DNA of 33,073 nucleotides from JANWHQ01 sp963775275 (GTDB taxonomy: Bacteria > Pseudomonadota > Alphaproteobacteria > Caulobacterales > Caulobacteraceae), in the NCBI GenBank assembly GCA_963775275.1, contig CAVZII010000001.1, positions 1 to 33,073 of the forward strand. The letters run 5' to 3'. The notes beneath the pieces were generated by a model. The model was not told the DNA's origin. It searched no databases and saw only the letters and a list, made by a program, of their open reading frames with translations. A program made the position numbers and the translations under genes. Below, piece by piece: positions 8,545-15,963 of this stretch. The first letter of the stretch is position 1, and each line of letters begins with the position of its first letter.

Positions 8545-9450
8545 TCACGGCAGCCGCTCCACCAGCCGCATGGCCGTCAGCCGCGCCGCCACCGCCGCCA
8601 CCGCCGCCGCGATCAGGGGGCAGGGCAACACGGCAAGCAGGTCCGTCCAGGCGATCGGCAGCACCGGCGTCAGGCCCGCGCCGCCTCCGGCGAGCCTGGC
8701 GACCACGGCGACCAGGGCGGCGCCCGTGGCGCCGATGGCGCCCGCGGCGGCGGCCAGTTCGGCCAGGCGGTTCTGGAACAGCCCCACGATGAATCGATCC
8801 TCCGCGCCGGTCAGGTGTAGCACGTCCACGACCTCGCGCCGGGCGGTCAGGCTGGCGTGGGTGGCGAAAGCGATCGCCGCCGCCGCCGCCAGGGCGATCA
8901 GCGCCGCCGCCCCGGCGGCGGCCTTGCGCGCGGTGTCCCCGGCCCGTTCGATGGCGCCGGTCCAGCGGCTGTGGTCGTCCACCGTCCCGTCGACGCTGGC
9001 GACGCGCAGGGCGGCTGCCAAGTCCGCGCTCGACGGCTGGACCTGGGACTTGGGATTGAAGTCCACCTCGATCAGCCGGGGCAGCGGCAGATCCGCAAGC
9101 TGCGCGCCCGATCCGAGCCAGGGCGCCACCAGCGCCTGGGCCTTGCTCGTCTCCAAGACCCGGGCCTCGGCCACGCCCTTGACCGCGCCGAGCGCGCTCG
9201 CGGCCCGCTCGGCCGCGGCGTCCGGGCTCTCGTCGCCCGAGGGCCTGACCAGCACCGTGGCCTCCCCCTTCAGCTCGGCGTTCCAGCCGCTCGCCGCGCG
9301 GCTGGCGCCGAGCGCGGCGATCACCGCCAGGCAGGCGAAGAAGCTCAGGACCGCGCCCACGAACACCATCAGGAAGTCCTGGGCCCGCTCGCGCGGCAGC
9401 AGCGGCGCGGGACGCCAGCGCGGCTGGAGTGTCTCGGCGGGCCTGGCCAT
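8545..9450 (-). CDS. ftsX: Cell division protein FtsX (ABC-type permease subunit)
   Basis: 301 aa. A first membrane helix at about residues 27-47 is followed by a periplasmic domain of about 130 aa (EATVLVRPSGDESPDAAAER to the region near VDDHSRW). Three further membrane helices lie at about 180-290. This is the FtsX layout. With FtsE it couples cytoplasmic ATP hydrolysis to periplasmic peptidoglycan hydrolase activity at the divisome. The start codon overlaps the ftsE stop (shared base 9450), showing strict coupling. Sequence identity among FtsX proteins is low, so the call rests on topology, length and the neighbouring ftsE. Confidence 0.9.
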   Translation of the reverse strand: MARPAETLQPRWRPAPLLPRERAQDFLMVFVGAVLSFFACLAVIAALGASRAASGWNAELKGEATVLVRPSGDESPDAAAERAASALGAVKGVAEARVLETSKAQALVAPWLGSGAQLADLPLPRLIEVDFNPKSQVQPSSADLAAALRVASVDGTVDDHSRWTGAIERAGDTARKAAAGAAALIALAAAAAIAFATHASLTARREVVDVLHLTGAEDRFIVGLFQNRLAELAAAAGAIGATGAALVAVVARLAGGGAGLTPVLPIAWTDLLAVLPCPLIAAAVAAVAARLTAMRLVERLP

Positions 9451-10196
9451 CAGCCCACCGCCTCCGGCGCGGCGCCGGGTTCAGGGACGAAGAGCCGGCC
9501 CTGCTCCAGCTGCATCACCGGCCGGCCCGAGCGGGCCACCAGGTCCTGGTCGTGACTCGCGACCACCACTGTCGTTCCCAGACGGTTCAGCTCCACAAGG
9601 AGCCTCAGGATCCTGAGGCCCATCTCATGGTCGATGTTGCCGGTGGGCTCGTCGGCCAGCAGGATGTCGGGTCGCCCGACCACCGCGCGCGCGATCGCCA
9701 GCCGCTGCTTCTCCCCGCCCGCCAGCGTGGGCGGCAGGGCGTTGAACTTTCGCCCCAGCCCCACCCAGGTGAGCAGCTCGGCCACGTCGGACGCGTAGGT
9801 GGACGGCTTCAGCCGGGCCACGCGCAGGGGCAGGGCGGCGTTGTCGAACGCGGAGATGTGGTTCAGCAGCCGGTGGTCCTGGTGCACCACCCCGATCCGC
9901 CGGCGCAGCTGCGGCAGCGCCTTCCTGGGCAGCGTGGAGGTGTCGCGCCCGAACAGGCTGATCAGGCCGCGCGAGGGCCGGTGGCCGAGGTAGATCAGCT
10001 TGAGCAGCGAGCTCTTGCCCGCGCCGGACGGCCCGGTCAGGAAGAAGAACTCCCCTCGGCTCAAGGTGAAGCTGACGTCCTTCAGGACCTCCGCCGAACG
10101 CCCATAGCGCATGCCCACGTCCTCGAAGCGGACGATCTCTGCGTTTTCGGTCTGGTCTGCCGCGGCGATGGCGGTCGCGGTGGGCGTTCTTGACAT
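9450..10196 (-). CDS. ftsE: Cell division ATP-binding protein FtsE
   Basis: 248 aa ABC ATPase. Walker A GPSGAGKSSLL, Q-loop region RRRIGVVHQDHRLL, signature LAGGEKQRLAIARAV, Walker B ILLADEPTGNID and H-loop VVASHDQDLV are all intact. It energises FtsX in the divisome. The first 20 residues (MSRTPTATAIAAADQTENAE) are a variable extension before the core RFEDVGMRYG. Its promoter and start codon lie inside the left copy of the duplicated junction. The right copy, 2.75 kb away, preserves a decayed version of this same start (MSRTPADRASAV). It heads the ftsE-ftsX-ydcF-plsC operon. Confidence 0.95.
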   Translation of the reverse strand: MSRTPTATAIAAADQTENAEIVRFEDVGMRYGRSAEVLKDVSFTLSRGEFFFLTGPSGAGKSSLLKLIYLGHRPSRGLISLFGRDTSTLPRKALPQLRRRIGVVHQDHRLLNHISAFDNAALPLRVARLKPSTYASDVAELLTWVGLGRKFNALPPTLAGGEKQRLAIARAVVGRPDILLADEPTGNIDHEMGLRILRLLVELNRLGTTVVVASHDQDLVARSGRPVMQLEQGRLFVPEPGAAPEAVG

Positions 10197-10330
10197 ACGG
10201 GCGACGATCGGCGGCCCCTGGACGGGGCGGCTGGGTCCGATTCAATGATCATGATACCGACCTGCCCGGGGCGCGCCACCGTGATTTCTTTCCGTCCCGC
10301 CGGGCCGTCGCGGGCATGGGCGAGGGCTCG
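10171..10330. repeat. Duplicated ftsE/zinc-ribbon divergent junction, left copy
   Basis: This stretch aligns collinearly with 12920-13050 in the same orientation. GGGCGTTCT-GACAT (start of ftsE) is shared. A GGGGCGGC block follows, then 30 bases at 10251-10280 that match 13003-13032 at 24 positions. Overall identity by eye is about 70%. It holds the working ftsE start and promoter on the minus strand and a broken copy of the zinc-ribbon gene start on the plus strand. Limits are approximate. Confidence 0.75.
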
Positions 10331-10349
10331 AACGCCACAGGGCGCCTAG
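10251..10349 (+). pseudogene. Decayed 5' end of the MJ0042 zinc-ribbon gene
   Basis: Reads MIPTCPGRATVISF, to compare with the intact gene's MILTCPECATSYF at 13003. The second zinc cysteine is Arg here, similarity fades after about 15 codons, and a stop comes at codon 33. It overlaps the tail-tube stop region on the other strand. It is a remnant left at the cassette boundary, not a functional gene. Confidence 0.6.
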
Positions 10350-10822
10350 GCCGAAGCCGTCGCGCCGGGATCGCGCGCCCAGCCCTCGTTCTGCAGGACC
10401 AGGGTCTGGATCGCCGTCGTCTCGGTTCCCGCGCCGAGCCCGCGCAGCGAAACGTATTGGGAGGGCCAGCATTGGTGGACCACATAGGCTGTCTCGAGCT
10501 GGCCCGCCGCGTCGCAGACCTCCACGCGGATGTCCCCGCGGACATCTTCCAGCGTGGACGTCCAGGCGTTCTGCGCCCAGGCGTCGAAGGCAGGGTCCAG
10601 CGTTACGCCCCGCTCCAGCGTCACCGGGGCGAACCGGGTCTGTCCGGGCGCGGAGCGCGGCGCGCCGGGGCCGCTGTGCGCGCCGCCGGCCGCCGCCTCG
10701 ATGCTTCGCCCGAGGACGTCGACCCTCTGGAAGGCCGCTACGCAGGCGCCGTCCAGGCGGATGCGGAACCTGAAGGCGCGGCATGGATCGAAAGGGGAGG
10801 GGTTTGGGGAGGAGGGGGCCAT
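10346..10822 (-). CDS. Contractile tail tube protein (T4 gp19-like)
   Basis: 158 aa. The protein shows the layout of the phage tail tube/gp19 family (also Afp1/Pvc1 of extracellular injection systems): DPCRAFRFRIRLDGACVAAF, then TRFAPVTLERGVTLDPAFDA, VRGDIRVEVCDAAGQLETAY, and the C-terminal TLVLQNEGWARD. This protein polymerises into the inner tube inside a contractile sheath. An AAGGA lies about 11 bases before the ATG at 10822. It follows the sheath gene by 72 bases on the same strand, the usual pairing. No baseplate, spike, tape-measure, LysM, ATPase, capsid or lysis gene adjoins it; the next gene is ftsE. N-terminal SSPNPSP is a short disordered leader. Confidence 0.85.
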   Translation of the reverse strand: MAPSSPNPSPFDPCRAFRFRIRLDGACVAAFQRVDVLGRSIEAAAGGAHSGPGAPRSAPGQTRFAPVTLERGVTLDPAFDAWAQNAWTSTLEDVRGDIRVEVCDAAGQLETAYVVHQCWPSQYVSLRGLGAGTETTAIQTLVLQNEGWARDPGATASA

Positions 10823-10894
10823 GAGGTGAACGGTCCTTGGCGAGCGCGCCTGGCCGCCGCGTCGGCGGACGGCGCGGCCAGGGGCTGACTTTGC

Positions 10895-12823
10895 TCAGGC
10901 GGCTGGTTGGCCGGCCGCCTGCTGGAAACTGATGATGATGAACTCGGCCGGGTGCACGGGCGAGAAGCCGACCTGGACGTTGACGACGCCGTCGGCTTGG
11001 TCCTGCGCGCTCGTTGTCGTGGCGTCGCAGGTGACGAAGTAGGACTGGGAAGCGGTGGCGCCGGCGAAGGCGCCCTCTTGGTAGAGCTTCTGCATGAACG
11101 CCGTCGTCTCCAGCCCGATCCGCGACCACAGGGCCTCGTCGTTCGGTTCGAACACCGCCCACTGCAGCCCGCTCGCCAGGCTGTTCTCGATGAACAGCCC
11201 TAGCCGGCGGACGGGCGCGAACTTCCATTCCGATTGGACCGCCTCGCCGCCCGCCAGGGTGAGCGCCCCCCAAGCGACGTTGCCGTAGGCGGGCAAGGTG
11301 CGCAGGGCGTTCAGCCCGAGGGGATTGAGCAGGCCGTTCTGCTCGTCGTTCAGCGGGCAGGCCAGCGACACCACGCCGTTCAGGACGGCCTGGACGCCGG
11401 CGGGCGCGGTCCAGACGCCCCGGCTCGCGTCGGTGAGGGCGTAGATCCCCGCCATGGTCCCGCTGGGCGCGGACGTGCGCAACCGGTAGCCGGAGATCGG
11501 GTCGGGAATCTGCACCGCAGGGAAGTAGGCCGCGGCGTAGCCGCCGCCGGCGTTCGGGCTGGCGTAGACCGCCGCCTGTGCGACCCAGGCCTGGGCCGCG
11601 TCCACCGTGTTCACCGAGGCCGGCAGGTCGACGATCATGAACGAGCGGCGCGCCATGCAGTAGTCCGTGGCGACCGTAATCACCGGTCCTGCGTCCTCGG
11701 CCGTCATGGTGAACAGGTCGGGCATGCACAGCAGGTTGAAGGCCTCGACCTCGTCCAGGGCGTAGATCCCGGTCCTGGCGCCCTGATCGCCGATCAGGGC
11801 GCCAGCGGTCGGCGGCGCAGCGGCGTCGACGCCGGCGACGCCGGCCGACTGCGCGCCGGCGTCGGTCTTGGCGCCCAGCACATAGGCCTGGACGTTGGAG
11901 GCGGCGAGCCCGAGCACGCCGGCCGCTGCGCCGCTGAACGTGAGGATCACGAGGGCGTTGGCGGGAGAGGTCAGCGAGACCTGGACCGTCGATCCAACCC
12001 GGACGACCTTCGCGTCCGCCAGGGCCGGATGCGCCAGCATCGCCGTCTGCAGCGCCGGGGCGACGCCGGCCATGTCCTCTATGGTCCCCAGCTGGAGATC
12101 GTAGGAGGTCCCGCTCGAGCCCTCCGCGTCGGCCGGGGCGACCGCGACGGTCAGGGTCTGGCCCGAAAGGCCCCGCGCCTGCGCGTCCGTGATGGGGCCG
12201 CTGACGGCGCCGGTGGGGGCCGGATTGGCGCCGCTCGCGCCGACAGGGCTCAGCTGGATCAGCGGGCTGGCCATGTCTCGCAGGGCCTGGACCGCCGTGC
12301 CGCCCGCAGGCGAGAGGGTCACCCCCTGCAAGGACGTCGAGCCCAGGCTGCTGGGCCGGTCGGCGACCCCGCCCCACTCCGTGGCGACCAGGTTGAACAG
12401 GCTCGCCGGATCCTCCGTGTCGTAGTCGACCGTCACGTGGATGCCGTTTCCCCATGCGCCGGGGTCGGCGGCCGAGATCTTGACCACGGGCGCGCCATAG
12501 GTCCCGCCGGGCGTCGGGTTCGGGCCGGCGACGTTGACGCTGGCCGTGGCGGCGTCCGACGAGGCGATGCGCGAGACCACGGCCGCGCCGCCGCCGTTGG
12601 TGAAGAACTGGCTGACCGCGTAGCTGGTCTCGCTGGCCGCATCCAGGCCGCCGAAGCGCCGCTCGAAGTCGCCGAAGCTGTGGATCCGGATCGGCGCATT
12701 CACCGGTCCGCGGTTCATCAGGCCGACGAAGGCGGCGACCGAAGTGGGGGCGCCGATGACTTCCCCCGCGTCGCTGGCGGGCTCGCCGACGTGGACGCCA
12801 AAATGGCGTGTGGTTCCAGGCAT
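10895..12823 (-). CDS. Phage tail sheath protein (contractile)
   Basis: 642 aa. The N-terminus HFGVHVGEPASDAGEVIGAP followed by TSVAAFVGLMNRGP is the sheath opening. The C-terminal third carries the conserved core: LNPLGLNALRTLPAYGNVAW, FAPVRRLGLFIENSLASGLQ, WAVFEPNDEALWSRI, the FVTCDATTTSAQDQADG turn, and GFSPVHPAEFIIISFQQ. This is Phage_sheath_1 as in contractile phages, pyocins and eCIS. The middle (about 130-400) is a larger variable insertion rich in Gly/Ala/Thr, probably surface-exposed. I chose the ATG at 12823, which starts family similarity. The frame stays open upstream to 12985 and passes through the decayed ftsE start at 12946, giving a possible 41-residue extension. First gene of the sheath-tube pair. 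Confidence 0.9.
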   Translation of the reverse strand: MPGTTRHFGVHVGEPASDAGEVIGAPTSVAAFVGLMNRGPVNAPIRIHSFGDFERRFGGLDAASETSYAVSQFFTNGGGAAVVSRIASSDAATASVNVAGPNPTPGGTYGAPVVKISAADPGAWGNGIHVTVDYDTEDPASLFNLVATEWGGVADRPSSLGSTSLQGVTLSPAGGTAVQALRDMASPLIQLSPVGASGANPAPTGAVSGPITDAQARGLSGQTLTVAVAPADAEGSSGTSYDLQLGTIEDMAGVAPALQTAMLAHPALADAKVVRVGSTVQVSLTSPANALVILTFSGAAAGVLGLAASNVQAYVLGAKTDAGAQSAGVAGVDAAAPPTAGALIGDQGARTGIYALDEVEAFNLLCMPDLFTMTAEDAGPVITVATDYCMARRSFMIVDLPASVNTVDAAQAWVAQAAVYASPNAGGGYAAAYFPAVQIPDPISGYRLRTSAPSGTMAGIYALTDASRGVWTAPAGVQAVLNGVVSLACPLNDEQNGLLNPLGLNALRTLPAYGNVAWGALTLAGGEAVQSEWKFAPVRRLGLFIENSLASGLQWAVFEPNDEALWSRIGLETTAFMQKLYQEGAFAGATASQSYFVTCDATTTSAQDQADGVVNVQVGFSPVHPAEFIIISFQQAAGQPAA

Positions 12824-12919
12824 CTTCGGCGCCGCCTTCGACGTGAACGGGAGTCGCTCGAGCCGAGCGCGGGAAGAACCATCGCGTATAACGCGCATGG
12901 TGTACAGCCAGACCGCACT

Positions 12920-13050
12920 GGCGCGGTCCGCGGGCGTTCTGGACATGGGGACGGAAATCGGCGACCTCGGGAGCCGGGGCGGCAAGGTCCAATTCGGCGG
13001 CCATGATCCTGACCTGTCCAGAGTGCGCCACCAGCTACTTCGTCGAGGAT
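12920..13050. repeat. Duplicated ftsE/zinc-ribbon divergent junction, right copy
   Basis: Collinear partner of 10171-10330. On the plus strand it holds the working start of the zinc-ribbon gene. On the minus strand it holds a decayed ftsE start (MSRTPADRASAV from 12946) that is open and in frame with the sheath gene. It is the only space upstream of the sheath gene, so the former ftsE promoter may now drive the sheath-tube pair. Confidence 0.75.
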
Positions 13051-13932
13051 TCGGCGGTCGGCGATGGGCGCACCGTCAGGTGCGCCAGCTGCGGGGCGAC
13101 GTGGCGAGCGGCGCCGCTCCTGCCGCTCGAGCTGACGGTCGATCCCGAGGCGGGCGCGCTCGCCCGCGTCCCCGAGCCCGCCTCCGAGCCCACGGACGAG
13201 GCGCTGTTCGACCGCCCGGTGTCCGAGCTGCCCGCACCGGCCCTGCCAAAGGCCTTCCGCGCCCGCGCCCAGAACGAGCGGCGCGTGCGCGAGGCCGCCG
13301 TCCAGGGGGCCATGTGGGCCGGCATGGGCGTGGCCGTCGCTCTGCTCGTGGGCTTGGCCGTGGTCTTCCGCCTGGATGTGGTGCGCGCCTGGCCCAAGGC
13401 CGCCAGCGCCTATGCCGCCATCGGGCTGCCGGTGAACACGGTCGGCCTCGGCATCGAGGGCGTCCATGCCCAGATGGCGCTCAAGGAAGGCCACCCGGCG
13501 CTGCTCGTCTCGGGGGTCCTGCGCAATCTACGGGCCCGCGACGTCACCGCCCCGCCGCTGCAGATCGCCGTGCTGGACAAGCACGGCAAGCGGCTGATGA
13601 CGCGCACGGCCGCCGTCCCCGATCCGTCCGTGCCCGCAGGTCAGACACGCAGCTTCCAGGTGGCCGTGCTCGACCCGCCGCCGGCCGCTTCGGGCCTCGA
13701 TGTGACCTTCGCGACGGCTGCAGCCGCGCCGACCGCTGCGGCGCGGACGCTTCGCCCTGCCGCGCCGCCCGCCCGGGCCATGCTGGTGGGGCCCCTGCCG
13801 CCGGCCCCCGAAGCGCCCGCGCCCCAGACGGCGGCGCCGGCCGGCGCGCCCGGCCCGGTCGAGGACGCCAGGCCCCTGCCGAGCTCCAGCCCTTACGCCT
13901 TGCCCTCGACGGTCGCCCGGGCTGATCCGTGA
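13003..13932 (+). CDS. MJ0042 zinc-ribbon / DUF3426 membrane protein
   Basis: 309 aa. The N-terminus is an MJ0042 zinc ribbon with two Cys pairs: CPEC at residues 5-8 and CASC at 27-30 (VRCASCGATW). A single membrane helix follows at about 106-126 (AGMGVAVALLVGLAVVFRL), then a DUF3426 domain of about 110 aa (LVSGVLRNLRARDVTAPPLQ, then SVPAGQTRSFQVAVLDP). The C-terminal 80 residues are Ala/Pro-rich. Such genes commonly stand divergent to ftsE in Caulobacterales, but the function is unknown. A regulatory or envelope-sensing role is only a guess. Here the sheath-tube cassette separates it from ftsE. Confidence 0.85.
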   Translation: MILTCPECATSYFVEDSAVGDGRTVRCASCGATWRAAPLLPLELTVDPEAGALARVPEPASEPTDEALFDRPVSELPAPALPKAFRARAQNERRVREAAVQGAMWAGMGVAVALLVGLAVVFRLDVVRAWPKAASAYAAIGLPVNTVGLGIEGVHAQMALKEGHPALLVSGVLRNLRARDVTAPPLQIAVLDKHGKRLMTRTAAVPDPSVPAGQTRSFQVAVLDPPPAASGLDVTFATAAAAPTAAARTLRPAAPPARAMLVGPLPPAPEAPAPQTAAPAGAPGPVEDARPLPSSSPYALPSTVARADP

Positions 13933-14181
13933 GCGCGCGTCGTCCGGGTCCCGAGGGCCATGGCATGGATGCAACGGTCGGCCGCGGACGAGGGTGAAGG
14001 GCCGGCTTCAGCCCCTCGGCTAAGGGTCGGAACCCCCAGAGGTAGTTAACAGATTTCGCCTGTCACGCGAGGGCGCGCGCAGCGCTCCAGGCCAAGCCTG
14101 GCTTGACAGTTCCGGGGCCCGCGCGAAGAGTGCAAATGGCCGGTATGGTTAACGGCGATGTGGGTTTGGGGGTCTGGGGTA

Positions 14182-15963
14182 ATGGACGGGGACAACGGCC
14201 AGCCGCCCATGGTCGTCCTGCCGGTCCCGCCACCGCCGGAGCCGAAGCTCCTGCTGCCGCTCCACGACGACGACCACGGCAAGGCGGGGTCCAGGCGCAG
14301 GTCCAAGCAAGGCTCGAATGACGACGGCAATTGGGCGCCGATCGCCATCGCCGTGGCGGCCGCCGTGGTCATTCTGGCCCTGCTCGTCGGGGCGCTCGGA
14401 TTCCGTTCGGGTTTCGCCGGAGGACCGGGCTTGTGGGGCGGGCGCCATCGGCTGGTCGCCGCCTGTCCGCGCCCGCCCGAGCCGGCCGAAGCCGCGGCCC
14501 AGTTCAACGCCCAGCAGCAGGAGATCAGCTACCTGCGCAGGCGGGGCTTCCGGGGCGACTTCTTCGCCCAGCTCGAGCTCGCCAGCCGCTACCAGGGCCG
14601 CCGCCAGGCCGACAAGAACCTGCAGGACCCGGTCGAGGCCGCGGTCTGGTACGCCCTCGCCCTCGCCAATCCCCAGGGCTACGAGCGCACCGGCGGGCCG
14701 GAGAACGACGGCGGCCTGTTCGGCCGGGTCTCCTATTCGCTCTACGACGCCTGCCGCCACGGCGAGCGCCGCGACGCCTACCGCGACCTCGACCGCCTGC
14801 TCGCCCAGATGTCCACCGACGAGCGCAACAAGGTGCGCAACCGCGCCACCTATGTGCTGTCCACCGAGGGCGCGGACGGTTTCCGCACGCTCGCGCGCCT
14901 GCACGACGTCGCCTACGGCCCCTTCGGCGAGCCGCCCGACGACGGCGAGGCCCAGGCCGCGCGCAGCCGCAGGGGATGGCCGGACGCCGTGGACCTGTTC
15001 GAGCGCAACGCCGTGGACGCCTACATGTTCAACTACCTGGCCATGCAGTCGGGCGATGAGGGGGCCTATGTCCTGCTGCAGGACCTGAAGCGCTCCGCGT
15101 CCTGGGGCGGCTATGCCGATGTCGCCGAGACTCGCGCGCGCCGCTGGACCCCGCCCTACGAGTTCTATCCGCCCGATGCGCCCGACTCGGGCGTGCCGCA
15201 TTCGGACGAGAGCGAGCCGATGGACGAGTCCGACCGCGTCTCGCTCTATCGGATCGGCGAGCTGCCGTTCAAGCACGTCTCCGACGCCCTGGCCTATCTG
15301 CACGTCATCTCCAAGCCCGTCGCTTCGGGCAAGGACATCAGCGAGCACGACGCGGAAACCTTCCAGGCGATGCTCGCGCGCCCGGCGACCGGCCACCTCA
15401 GCCCGATCGAGAAGGTCCGTGCGATCCAGTTCGCCGCGGTCAACGGCTCGCCGCACGCACAGCTGGTCCTGGCCGTGATGTACGCACAGGGGGTGGGCGT
15501 GCCGCCTGACTACGCCCGGGCCTTCCACTGGTTCCAGGAGGCCGACCGCCAGGGCTCGCCCGAGGCCAAGTTCGCCGTCGCCACCTACTTCTCCGAGGGC
15601 CTGGCCGGCGTCGCCGACCAGGAGAAGGCCGAGGCGGTGGTGCACCAGCTCGACGCGGCGCTGGCCGGCTTCAAGCCGTCGACCGGCCGGCTCGAGCGGA
15701 TGCTCGAGCGCGTCTCCCCGGGTGCGCGCAAGGGCTGGCTCGGCTATGCGCGGCCCGAATACCAGCCCTACCCGGGGGGCGGCGACGCGTACGGCTATGG
15801 CGGTTCCGCCGCGGACCCGGGCGACCAGGAGGACTTCGCCAGCGCCGCGGGCGACACCAGCCGCGTCCGCTCCGCGCCGCCGCGGGGCGGCCGCAGGCCC
15901 CCGCCGCCGCGCCGCGGCCCGCCGGGCCGCGCGGCGCCTGACAACGAAAGGGCGTCTCGATGA
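14182..15963 (+). CDS. Sel1-repeat membrane-anchored protein
   Basis: 593 aa from the ATG at 14182, eight codons inside a longer open frame beginning at 14158; a G-rich GGGGTCTGGGGT precedes it. Residues 1-50 are Pro-rich and acidic/basic (VVLPVPPPPEPKLLLPLHDD). One membrane helix lies at about 52-74 (IAIAVAAAVVILALLVGAL). The rest should be periplasmic. Two Sel1/TPR-like repeats are clear near residues 425-500: SPHAQLVLAVMYAQGVGVPP, ARAFHWFQEADRQGSPEAKF, YFSEGLAGVADQEKAEAV. An earlier Sel1-like stretch (LASRYQGRRQADKNLQDPVE, then AVWYALALANPQGYERTG) sits near 140. The C-terminus is Pro/Arg-rich. Sel1 proteins are scaffolds for protein complexes. Its stop overlaps the next gene's start (ATGA). 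Confidence 0.8.
   Translation: MDGDNGQPPMVVLPVPPPPEPKLLLPLHDDDHGKAGSRRRSKQGSNDDGNWAPIAIAVAAAVVILALLVGALGFRSGFAGGPGLWGGRHRLVAACPRPPEPAEAAAQFNAQQQEISYLRRRGFRGDFFAQLELASRYQGRRQADKNLQDPVEAAVWYALALANPQGYERTGGPENDGGLFGRVSYSLYDACRHGERRDAYRDLDRLLAQMSTDERNKVRNRATYVLSTEGADGFRTLARLHDVAYGPFGEPPDDGEAQAARSRRGWPDAVDLFERNAVDAYMFNYLAMQSGDEGAYVLLQDLKRSASWGGYADVAETRARRWTPPYEFYPPDAPDSGVPHSDESEPMDESDRVSLYRIGELPFKHVSDALAYLHVISKPVASGKDISEHDAETFQAMLARPATGHLSPIEKVRAIQFAAVNGSPHAQLVLAVMYAQGVGVPPDYARAFHWFQEADRQGSPEAKFAVATYFSEGLAGVADQEKAEAVVHQLDAALAGFKPSTGRLERMLERVSPGARKGWLGYARPEYQPYPGGGDAYGYGGSAADPGDQEDFASAAGDTSRVRSAPPRGGRRPPPPRRGPPGRAAPDNERASR

Noticed and set aside
10251..10349. A functional 32-aa plus-strand gene
   Set aside because: Its only similarity is to the first ten codons of the zinc-ribbon gene, a zinc cysteine is lost, and the frame then runs into antisense of the tube gene.
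10346..12823. A prophage
   Set aside because: Only sheath and tube are present; no integrase, terminase, capsid, portal, holin or repressor in the window.
11234..13006. A plus-strand open frame of about 590 codons opposite the sheath gene
   Set aside because: Arg/Gly/Asp-rich shadow composition with no domain. The minus strand has the unmistakable sheath sequence.
14103..14108. TTGACA as a -35 promoter box for the Sel1 gene
   Set aside because: No acceptable -10 sequence at 16-18 bases; too little to call a promoter.
13933..14181. An RNA gene in the 249-base gap before the Sel1 gene
   Set aside because: Only short imperfect hairpins; no tRNA cloverleaf or recognisable riboswitch core.
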